A stretch of 55,766 nt of DNA, taken from positions 1 through 55,766 of the forward strand of contig CAMKJU010000016.1 in NCBI GenBank assembly GCA_946413265.1, written 5' to 3'. The notes beneath the pieces are model-generated. The model did not search any database and was not told the origin of the DNA. It worked only from the letters and a program-made list of their open reading frames with translations. The DNA comes from an uncultured Lentisphaerota bacterium (lineage in GTDB: Bacteria; Verrucomicrobiota; Kiritimatiellia; RFP12; UBA1067). The translations under genes and the position numbers were made by a program. Positions 49,116 to 55,766 of this stretch are shown piece by piece; position 1 is the first letter of the stretch, and each line of letters starts with the position of its first letter.

Positions 49116-52100
49116 ATGAACAAAACGATCCTGTCGTTAGTTGCCGTTTTTGCATCGGCGTGTTCGGGAGTCGCGGCGTTTCGTCCGCCCGCCGTGCCGC
49201 TCGTCTCGTGTGACCCGTTCTTCAGCGTGTGGAGCGCGGCGAATACGCTCACGGAGAGGGAGACGATCCACTGGGCCGGCGCGAAGCAGCCGATCTCCAT
49301 CACGCTCACCGCCGACGGCAAGACGTGGCGTCTCTGCGGGTTTGAGCCGCAATCCATTCCCGCCTTGCCGCAGACGGGCGTGAAGGTGATGCCGCTCCAA
49401 ACCCGCTATGCCTTCGCTGGCAACGGCCTAAGAGTTTCGCTAGTATTCTCTACGGCGAAATTGACCGATGACTTGGATGTATTCTCGCGTCCCGTCACCT
49501 ACGTGACTGCCTACGTGGAGGGCGCGAAGGAGTGGAAGCTCAACGCCACGATCTCGCCCGCGCTCGCGACGAACAACGACAAGGCGCAGATGGTCACCAA
49601 CCGCTGCACGGTGGCGGGGCTGCCTGCAATCTCGATCGGGCGTAAAGAGCAGCGTCCGCTTGCCTACAGCGGTGACCGCGTGCGCTGCGACTGGGGTTAT
49701 GCTTGGCTCGTTGGCCCGAGCGCGGCGAAGGACGGCGAGGCGCATTTCCTTCTCGCTTACGACGACGTGAAGGCGGTCCAGTTCTTTGGCGACGACCTCC
49801 CCGCGTGGTGGCGGCGTGACGGGCTGTCCTTCACGGCCATGCTGGAGAAAGCCGAGGCGGAACGCACCGCGCTCCTGAAGAAGATGGATGCGTTCGACGC
49901 GGAACTCTACGCCGATCTCGTGAAGGTCGGCGGCGAGAAGTACGCGGCGCTCGCAAGCCTCGCCTACCGCCAGACGTTCGCCGCCTGCAAGCTCGCGGCG
50001 GACCGCAACAACCAGCCGCTCTACTTCTCAAAGGAGCAGGATTCCAACGGTTGCATCGGCACGGTGGACATCCTCTATCCTCAGTCGCCGCAGATGCTGT
50101 TCGCGAGCCCCACGCTCATGCGCGCGATGCTTGCGCCCGTCCTCGTCTATGCCTCCCATCCCCGCTGGCCCTGGCCCTTCGCGCCACACGACCTCGGCCA
50201 GTACCCCCTCGCCAACCAGCAGCGCTACGGCGGCGGCGAGAAGAGCAGAAACGAATCGCTGCTGATGCCGGTCGAGGAGAGTGGCAACATGATCATCTGC
50301 CTCGCCGCGCTCGCGCATGCGGAAGGCACGGCCGAGTTCGCGTCGTACTGGTGGCCCACCGTGACGAAATGGGCGGAGTATCTCGCGAAGTTCGGCTTCG
50401 ATCCCGGCAACCAGCTCTGCACGGACGACTTTGCGGGGCATCTCGCGCACAACGCGAACCTCGCCGCGAAATCCATCGTGGCCCTTGCCTGCTACGCCCG
50501 CCTTGCGGAAGCGCTCGGCCATGCCGACGTCGCCGCGAAGTACGGCAGGATGGCGAAGGACATGGTGCCGAAGTGGATGGAGGCCGCAAAGGGCGGCGCG
50601 GAGGGCGCGTACCGCCTCGCGTACGACCGCCCCGGCACATGGTCGATGAAGTACAACCTCGTGTGGGACAAGGTGTTGGGCCTCGGACTCTTCCCGCAGT
50701 CCGTCTTCGACGCGGAGGCCAACGCCTATTGCCGTCTCGCGCATCCGTTCGGCCTGCCGCTCGACAACCGCAGGACTTGGACCAAGACGGACTGGGAACT
50801 CTGGTGCGCCGCGTTCACCGATCGCCGCGAATGCTTCGACGCGATCGTCGATCGCGTCTATCGCTTCGCGAACGAGACGCCGAGTCGCGTGGCGTTCTCC
50901 GACTGGTACTGGACCGACAGCTCCAAGTACGTCCACTTCATCGGACGCAGCGTGATCGGCGGCGTGTTCATGCCCATGCTTCGCGACGGCGCGATCTGGC
51001 GCAAGTACGCCGCGCGCGACAAGGCGAAGACGGGTGTCTACGCGCCTCTCAAGGAGCAGGCGAGATGCAAGGTCATCGCGCCGGAGGGACGTAAGTCCGC
51101 AGACATCGTTTGGAAGTACACGTTCGCCAATCCGCCTTATGGGTGGGAGAAGCCGGAGTTTGACGATTCGGGGTGGCAGACGGGCGCGGGTGGATTCGGT
51201 GCGCCCGGCACGCCCGGCGCGACGGTCCGCACGAAGTGGAATACGAAGAACATCTGGCTGCGCCGCCACGTGAGACTCGACGCCGTGCCCGCCGAGCCGT
51301 TCCTTTCGCTGCACCACGACGATGACACGAAGGTGTGGTTCAATGGCGTGTTGGCCGGCGACTTCCACGGCTATTCGTGCGACTATGAACAGCGGAAGGT
51401 GTCCGCCGCCGCCGTGAAGGCGCTCAAGGTCGGCGACAACGTGATCGCCTCGATCACGTACCAGGACTACGGCGGGCAGTACATCGACTACGGCCTCTCG
51501 GGGAGCAGCGACGAGGAAGACGCGTTCAACCTCGCCTCGTTCAACATCCGCTGCCCGAGTTCGTCCGACACCGGCACGCGCAACTGGACGAACCGCTTCC
51601 CGTATGTCGTGAAGGTGATCAAAGACCGGGCCTTCGACATCGTGGGGATGCAGGAACTCGCGCCGAAGCAGCGCGCGTACCTCGACGGGGCGCTTGGCGA
51701 CGGATGGGCGCGCGTGGGGATCGGGCGCCTGCCGGACGACAAGGGCGAGTCGATGTCCATCTACTACCGCAGGGACCGGTTCGAGTGCCTTGGCACGGAC
51801 ACCTTCTGGCTCTCCGAGACGCCGCGTACGCCGGGCTCGAGGTCGTGGGACACGGCCTGCCCGCGCTGCTGCACGTGGGGGCTTTTCCGCGACAAACGCA
51901 CGGGGCGAACCTTCCGCTACTACAACACCCACCTCGATCACGTCAGCAACGAGGCGCGGGTGAGGGGCATGCGTGTGCTCCTCGCCGAGACGCGCCGTCT
52001 CTCGCAGGGCGAGACGGTGTTCCTGACGGGCGACATGAACGCGCACTACCAGCACGTGCCGGAGGCGGACCGCGCGCGCCTCGAGGCGGGCGGCGGGCCG

Positions 52101-52364
52101 GTCACGGACGACCCCGAGTTGATCGCGCATCCCATCACGGCGGCGCTCCACACGCTCTACGACACGCGCCTCAGGAGCGAGACGCCGCACGAGGGGCCGC
52201 TCTTCACCTTTAGCGGGTACAGGCCGAGCAACGTCTGTCTCATCGACTTCATATTCGCGACGGGCAACGTGCGCGTGCTGCGCCACGTCACGTGCAACGA
52301 GCGTCCTGACGGCTTCCACCCAAGCGACCACGACGCCGTGATGGCGCGGATGGTGATCAAGTGA
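49116..52364 (+). CDS. Exported DUF4965/glutaminase A-like protein fused to an endonuclease/exonuclease/phosphatase domain
   Basis: 1082 residues with a signal peptide (MNKTILSLVAVFASACSGVA). Residues about 20-640 match the DUF4965/DUF1793 glycosidase-like family (VPLVSCDPFFSVWSAANTL, YFSKEQDSNGCIGTVDILYP, SDWYWTDSS). About 650-796 is a galactose-binding-like beta-sandwich (WEKPEFDDSGWQTGAGGFGA). About 803-1082 is an EEP domain with FNIRC, VGMQE, YYNTHLDHVS, TGDMNAH and HPSDHDAV, all catalytic positions kept. The combination of a putative glycosidase and a phosphodiesterase-type domain in one exported protein is unusual. The start is chosen for AAGGA and the signal peptide; ATG 49083 is an alternative. 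Confidence 0.8.
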   Translation: MNKTILSLVAVFASACSGVAAFRPPAVPLVSCDPFFSVWSAANTLTERETIHWAGAKQPISITLTADGKTWRLCGFEPQSIPALPQTGVKVMPLQTRYAFAGNGLRVSLVFSTAKLTDDLDVFSRPVTYVTAYVEGAKEWKLNATISPALATNNDKAQMVTNRCTVAGLPAISIGRKEQRPLAYSGDRVRCDWGYAWLVGPSAAKDGEAHFLLAYDDVKAVQFFGDDLPAWWRRDGLSFTAMLEKAEAERTALLKKMDAFDAELYADLVKVGGEKYAALASLAYRQTFAACKLAADRNNQPLYFSKEQDSNGCIGTVDILYPQSPQMLFASPTLMRAMLAPVLVYASHPRWPWPFAPHDLGQYPLANQQRYGGGEKSRNESLLMPVEESGNMIICLAALAHAEGTAEFASYWWPTVTKWAEYLAKFGFDPGNQLCTDDFAGHLAHNANLAAKSIVALACYARLAEALGHADVAAKYGRMAKDMVPKWMEAAKGGAEGAYRLAYDRPGTWSMKYNLVWDKVLGLGLFPQSVFDAEANAYCRLAHPFGLPLDNRRTWTKTDWELWCAAFTDRRECFDAIVDRVYRFANETPSRVAFSDWYWTDSSKYVHFIGRSVIGGVFMPMLRDGAIWRKYAARDKAKTGVYAPLKEQARCKVIAPEGRKSADIVWKYTFANPPYGWEKPEFDDSGWQTGAGGFGAPGTPGATVRTKWNTKNIWLRRHVRLDAVPAEPFLSLHHDDDTKVWFNGVLAGDFHGYSCDYEQRKVSAAAVKALKVGDNVIASITYQDYGGQYIDYGLSGSSDEEDAFNLASFNIRCPSSSDTGTRNWTNRFPYVVKVIKDRAFDIVGMQELAPKQRAYLDGALGDGWARVGIGRLPDDKGESMSIYYRRDRFECLGTDTFWLSETPRTPGSRSWDTACPRCCTWGLFRDKRTGRTFRYYNTHLDHVSNEARVRGMRVLLAETRRLSQGETVFLTGDMNAHYQHVPEADRARLEAGGGPVTDDPELIAHPITAALHTLYDTRLRSETPHEGPLFTFSGYRPSNVCLIDFIFATGNVRVLRHVTCNERPDGFHPSDHDAVMARMVIK

Positions 52365-52383
52365 TTCTGTAAAGGAGATGCAA

Positions 52384-53601
52384 ATGAAGTGTGCAGTTCT
52401 AGCATTGACGGCGGCGGTTGCCGCATTGTGCGCCACGGCCGCGGAGTATGACGTGACCCGCTACGGCGCGAAGCCGGATGGCAAATCGGACAACACGGCC
52501 GCCATCCAGAAGGCAATCGACGACTGCGCCGTGAAGGGCGGCGGACGCGTCCTCGTGCCGGGCGGCGGAAAGTACGTCACCTACACGCTCAACCTCAAGA
52601 ACAACGTCGATCTCCACATCGACCGCGGCGCGACGCTCCTCGGCGGCGAGGACCCGCTCAAGTACCCCGTGTTCGAGACGAACGCCGTGTGGAACGCCGA
52701 GCGCGCGCCGCGCTTCAACCGCCGCGCCATGTTCTACACAGTGGGCCAGACGAACGTGGCCATCACCGGCGCGGGCACGATCGACGGCAACGCGGAGAAG
52801 TTCCACCACGACTCGGGCAGGAAGACCTGGACCGGCTACAGCTGGGTCCGCAACAGCGCGACCAACATCACGGGGCGCTGCGTGTTCTTCGTCGGCTGCC
52901 GCGACGTGCGCCTCGACGACGTACTGATCCTGCATCCCGCCGGGTGGAGCACGTGGTTCCTCGACTGCGACCGCGTGGGCGTGCGCGGCGTGCGCATCGA
53001 GGCGGACCGGCGCTTCCCCAACGGCGACGGCCTCCACTTCGGCGGATGCCGCGACGTGACGGTGAGCGACTGCATCGTGAACTCGCAGGACGACGCGTTC
53101 GTCGTCCGCACCCACCAGGAGCAGATGAAGAAGCCGCGCCCCTGCGAGCGCGTGGTCGTGAACAACTGCATCCTCAACTCCTACGGCGCGTTCGCGATCC
53201 GCATCGGCTTTCGCGGCGACGGACCTGTGAGAGACGTCTTGTTCAACAACATCGTCTCCACGCACTCGCGCCGGGGCGTGGCCTTCACCGTGCCGAACGC
53301 GCCGAAGGGCGAGGACATGGATCCCCCGCGCGGACGCGGGCTCAAGCCGCCGCCGCCCGAATCGCTAGTGCCGTTTTCCGCCGAGAACTTCCGCTTCTCC
53401 AACATGTCCATCGCAAGCGACCTGCCGCCGTGCCTCGTGGCGGTCGGCGAGTCGGCGACGACGCCCATCGCGTTCATCAAGGACATCTCGTTCTCGCACT
53501 GCCGGTTCACGTCGCCGGGCGCGCCGCGCGTCAGATGCCGTCCGCAGGACAACGTGCGCGACTGGCGCTTCAGCGACGTCGTGTTCGAGGTCAGCGAGTG
53601 A
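52384..53601 (+). CDS. Exported glycoside hydrolase family 28 (polygalacturonase-like)
   Basis: 405 residues with a signal peptide (MKCAVLALTAAVAALCATAA). YDVTRYGAKPDGKSDNTAAI opens the right-handed beta-helix. Catalytic acids in PNGDGLHF (Asp near 214) and NSQDDAFVVR (Asp-Asp near 236), and NSYGAFAIRIGF, follow the GH28 plan. Likely cleaves pectin or rhamnogalacturonan side bonds outside the cytoplasm. The start is the ATG six bases after AAAGGAG; ATG 52378 abuts the ribosome site. 19 bases after the fusion gene, so probably one operon. Confidence 0.9.
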   Translation: MKCAVLALTAAVAALCATAAEYDVTRYGAKPDGKSDNTAAIQKAIDDCAVKGGGRVLVPGGGKYVTYTLNLKNNVDLHIDRGATLLGGEDPLKYPVFETNAVWNAERAPRFNRRAMFYTVGQTNVAITGAGTIDGNAEKFHHDSGRKTWTGYSWVRNSATNITGRCVFFVGCRDVRLDDVLILHPAGWSTWFLDCDRVGVRGVRIEADRRFPNGDGLHFGGCRDVTVSDCIVNSQDDAFVVRTHQEQMKKPRPCERVVVNNCILNSYGAFAIRIGFRGDGPVRDVLFNNIVSTHSRRGVAFTVPNAPKGEDMDPPRGRGLKPPPPESLVPFSAENFRFSNMSIASDLPPCLVAVGESATTPIAFIKDISFSHCRFTSPGAPRVRCRPQDNVRDWRFSDVVFEVSE

Positions 53602-53667
53602 CCGCAGCACGACGTGGGGATATTCTGATACGGCATGTCCAAATCTAAAACGGAGACCTGTTGAACG

Positions 53668-54312
53668 ATGCGGCTTTACCATGGATCTAAATCTGGCTTG
53701 ACGGGGACGATCGCCCCCGTCAGCCGTGATGTCTGCGACTTCGGACGTGGCTTCTACATGGGCACGGAGAAGACGCAGCCGCTTACGCTCATCTGCCATG
53801 GCGAATCGCCTAAGTTCTACGAGATCGACTATGATCTTGACGGGTTGCGTGTATATCGTTTTGAGGCAAACTTGGACTGGGCCATGTTCGTGGCGTGGAA
53901 CAGGCGGGCGATTCCCGAACGGTTCAGGTCGTATTACGACGAAAAGTTTCTGCCAATTGCGCAATCGAACGACGTGATTGTCGGCAAGATCGCCAACGAC
54001 CGCATGGTCGTGGTGCTGGACTGGTTTTTTCAGGGATTTATTTCCGACATCGGACTCCTGGAGTCGCTTCAGGCGCTCAACCTCGGCGACCAGTATTGCG
54101 CAAAGACGGCGGAGGCGTGCGCGCGCGTGCGGATAGTAAACGAAAAGTCGCTTTCTCCCAATGAATGCGAAATGCTGCGCGCCAAATCCGAGAATCAGCG
54201 CAAACTCGCCGTCAGGATGGTGGATCGCATCAGGCTTCTCCATCGTCGTGACGGAATGAGCTTCCAGGAAATCATCGAACGGGACACGGGGAGGCGCTGG
54301 GATGAACCTTGA
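53668..54312 (+). CDS. DUF3990 protein, ADP-ribosyltransferase-like (possible toxin)
   Basis: 214 residues, no signal peptide. RLYHGSKSGLTGTIAPVSR and DVCDFGRGFYMGTEKTQ at the N-terminus, with WAMFVAWNRR later, match DUF3990, a family in the ADP-ribosyltransferase superfamily often found in toxin-antitoxin-like gene pairs. It overlaps the next gene by 11 bases, typical of such pairs. It sits between carbohydrate genes with which it has no evident link. Toxin activity and target are inferred. Confidence 0.7.
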   Translation: MRLYHGSKSGLTGTIAPVSRDVCDFGRGFYMGTEKTQPLTLICHGESPKFYEIDYDLDGLRVYRFEANLDWAMFVAWNRRAIPERFRSYYDEKFLPIAQSNDVIVGKIANDRMVVVLDWFFQGFISDIGLLESLQALNLGDQYCAKTAEACARVRIVNEKSLSPNECEMLRAKSENQRKLAVRMVDRIRLLHRRDGMSFQEIIERDTGRRWDEP

Positions 54313-54748
54313 CGTGTTCCAGATGCAGCAGTGCGAAAACCAGGGGATGCTGTTCGAGAGCCTTGACCGACGCCCTATCGACGCGAAGGCGTTCATCAAG
54401 GCGTTCATGAACTCGCGGGCGGCGGCAGGGCTGGATTCCTCATTCGACCATTTCCAGTGGGCCGGCCTCGAATACATCTACGAGGACGTCGTGGAGGAGT
54501 TCAACCTCCAGCCAGTTTCCAATCCGCCGCGCTACAACACCGAGGCGCTTTGGTACGCCGGCTACATCACGCGCTACTGGCACTACCTCACGGGCGAGAC
54601 GATGAAGGATATCTACGCCCAGTGCGACGAGACGCGGCTCTTGCAATGTTACGGCTTCCACTCCGAAGCCAACGAAATGGCCGTCGCCGACATCAAGGCG
54701 ATCGCGCAAGCTTGCAGTTCGACATTGAAGAAGGAGAACAAAAGATGA
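54302..54748 (+). CDS. Partner of the DUF3990 protein (possible antitoxin)
   Basis: 148 residues, soluble. FESLDRRPIDAKAFIKAFMN, HFQWAGLEYIYEDVVEEF and LWYAGYITRYWHYLTGET suggest an all-helical fold; no named domain is recognised. The ATG is 11 bases inside the end of the DUF3990 gene, so translation is coupled. Its TGA overlaps the ATG of the following glycosidase-like gene (ATGA), which is odd for a toxin-antitoxin module. Confidence 0.6.
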   Translation: MNLDVFQMQQCENQGMLFESLDRRPIDAKAFIKAFMNSRAAAGLDSSFDHFQWAGLEYIYEDVVEEFNLQPVSNPPRYNTEALWYAGYITRYWHYLTGETMKDIYAQCDETRLLQCYGFHSEANEMAVADIKAIAQACSSTLKKENKR

Positions 54749-55766
54749 AAAAGGCAATTACGGCAATCGCCGCGCTGACGGCGGGGATGACATTCGCTGC
54801 GGCGGAAAAGCCGACGGTGCAGGAAGTGTTCAAGGACATCGAGAACGCGGAGTTCGACAACGTGAAGATTGTCTATGCCCCGGAAAAGGTGTTCTGGAAC
54901 ATGGAGGTGGAGTTCGAGGGGGCGAAGGAGCCGCTTTCGGTGGAGAGCGTCGAACAGTCGTGCCGCAGGGAGGGCGGCAGGCTCATGTACGGTCCGCTCA
55001 CGTGCGGCGACAGGACGCTCGACATGGAGGTGGTCGTGAACGTGCGCGATACGCCATCCGGCAAGGTCTATTCAGGCGTCGTGGAGAACAACGACAGGCG
55101 CGTGCGCGTGACGATGTTCAACGGGCCGAGGCTCGACACGATCGCCCTCAACCCCGCCAAGGCGCACATCTATATCCCCGTCGGCTTCGGACGCCGCCTC
55201 AACTACTTCCCGACCGACCAGAAGAAACTCGAACCCTGGGAGAAGAAGTCCAACGAGATCATGTACCTCGAGACAAGCCCCTATCCCTCGCGCCACCTCT
55301 CGATGCCGTGGATTGCGATCGACACGGGAAACGGCACATGGTATGCGGCCGTGCATGACGCCCAGGAGCGCTTCAAGCGCATCGGCGTCAGGTGGTATAA
55401 CCGCGCGAAGAAAACCGACGTGCGCTTCCGCCATTCGGTGTCCATCCGCGCGGGCGACAAGTGGGCGCTTCCCGAGACGGTGTTCGAGAAGGTCGATGGC
55501 GACTGGCACGCTGCGGCGAAGCGCTACCGCGCTTGGTTCGACTCCGCGCATAAGGCGGTGAGGTCCGCCGCCGCGCCGGACTGGACGCGCGACCTCACGG
55601 GCTGGCTGCTCGTGATCATGAAGCAGCAGAACGAGGAGCTGATGTGGCCCTACACCGACATCCCGAAGCTCTGCGACGTCGCCGAGCGCAATGGACTCAA
55701 CTCCATCGGGCTCTTCGGCTGGACCGTGGGGGGACACGACCACCTCTATCCCGACTACGACGCCGA
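54745..55766 (+). CDS. Exported glycoside-hydrolase-like protein (DUF6259-like), 5' part
   Basis: The first 340 codons; continues beyond the right edge. Signal peptide MKKAITAIAALTAGMTFAAA, a beta-sandwich N-terminal domain with NYFPTDQKK and LETSPYPSRHLSMPWIAI, then WHAAAKRYRAWFDSA and LTGWLLVIMKQQNEELMWPY, where a (beta/alpha) barrel appears to begin. By eye this resembles DUF6259-type proteins of gut polysaccharide degraders. Ribosome site AAGGAGAACAAAAG. It overlaps the DUF3990 partner by four bases. Confidence 0.65.
   Translation, partial: MKKAITAIAALTAGMTFAAAEKPTVQEVFKDIENAEFDNVKIVYAPEKVFWNMEVEFEGAKEPLSVESVEQSCRREGGRLMYGPLTCGDRTLDMEVVVNVRDTPSGKVYSGVVENNDRRVRVTMFNGPRLDTIALNPAKAHIYIPVGFGRRLNYFPTDQKKLEPWEKKSNEIMYLETSPYPSRHLSMPWIAIDTGNGTWYAAVHDAQERFKRIGVRWYNRAKKTDVRFRHSVSIRAGDKWALPETVFEKVDGDWHAAAKRYRAWFDSAHKAVRSAAAPDWTRDLTGWLLVIMKQQNEELMWPYTDIPKLCDVAERNGLNSIGLFGWTVGGHDHLYPDYDA

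Noticed and set aside
50028..52436. Long - strand open frame (802 residues) opposite the DUF4965-EEP gene
   Set aside because: Arg/Val/His-rich composition typical of antisense frames in GC-rich DNA; the + strand gene has clear domains.

Overview
The window is one dense, GC-rich bacterial chromosome segment. Almost everything is on the + strand; the only - strand genes are a fragment at the left edge and rsmE. It holds about 41 protein genes in tightly overlapping operons. No rRNA, tRNA, CRISPR array, transposase or phage gene was seen. The mix of polysaccharide-degrading enzymes (GH92, GH28, DUF4965/DUF6259-like), an Sbc nuclease, metal uptake and a secreted protein with an EYIEATGSQYIDT-type LamG motif suggests a gut-type member of the PVC group, most likely Kiritimatiellae (Verrucomicrobiota). 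That placement is inference from protein style, not from a marker-gene search.

Layout. 1-667: a gene fragment and a 546-bp non-coding stretch with two repeat arrays. 668-5380: argC, guaA, epmA and a phosphomannomutase/phosphoglucomutase. 5459-12081: a GT-C membrane glycosyltransferase, a NERD protein, an S41 protease, dapF, pyrF and a membrane protein, mostly overlapping. 12332-14849: a His/Pro-rich exported protein, a LamG-like exported protein and an orphan AmmeMemoRadiSam-type radical SAM enzyme. 14908-19445: sbcD and sbcC, separated by a 101-bp imperfect palindrome. 19533-28019: a membrane Ser/Thr kinase, a sodium:solute symporter, a cupin sugar-isomerase-like protein, a VOC protein, DhaK, DhaL and an LsrF-type aldolase/thiolase. 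This looks like one catabolic operon and is the best candidate for an undescribed pathway. 28046-31728: a glycosyltransferase, rsmE (-), tpiA and a DMT transporter. 31832-35605: feoA-feoA-feoB plus a FeoB-associated Cys-rich protein, behind a perfect operator palindrome; FeoB carries a large Cys-rich extracytoplasmic insertion. 35664-41831: two nearly identical outer-membrane barrels, one after feo and one inside a zinc operon with a small HDC..CPIC protein, znuA, znuC, znuB and two CC-motif exported proteins. 41921-46710: an RND pump without partners, and recJ. 46710-55766: carbohydrate-active enzymes interrupted by a DUF3990 ADP-ribosyltransferase-like/partner gene pair.

Regulation. Many transcription units begin with the same extended -10 element (TGGTATAAT and close variants) only 6-11 bases before the start codon (argC, guaA, sbcD, rsmE, the small zinc-operon protein, the RND gene, recJ). 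This predicts leaderless or nearly leaderless mRNAs. Several palindromic repeat families recur, including one that has entered two reading frames in frame.
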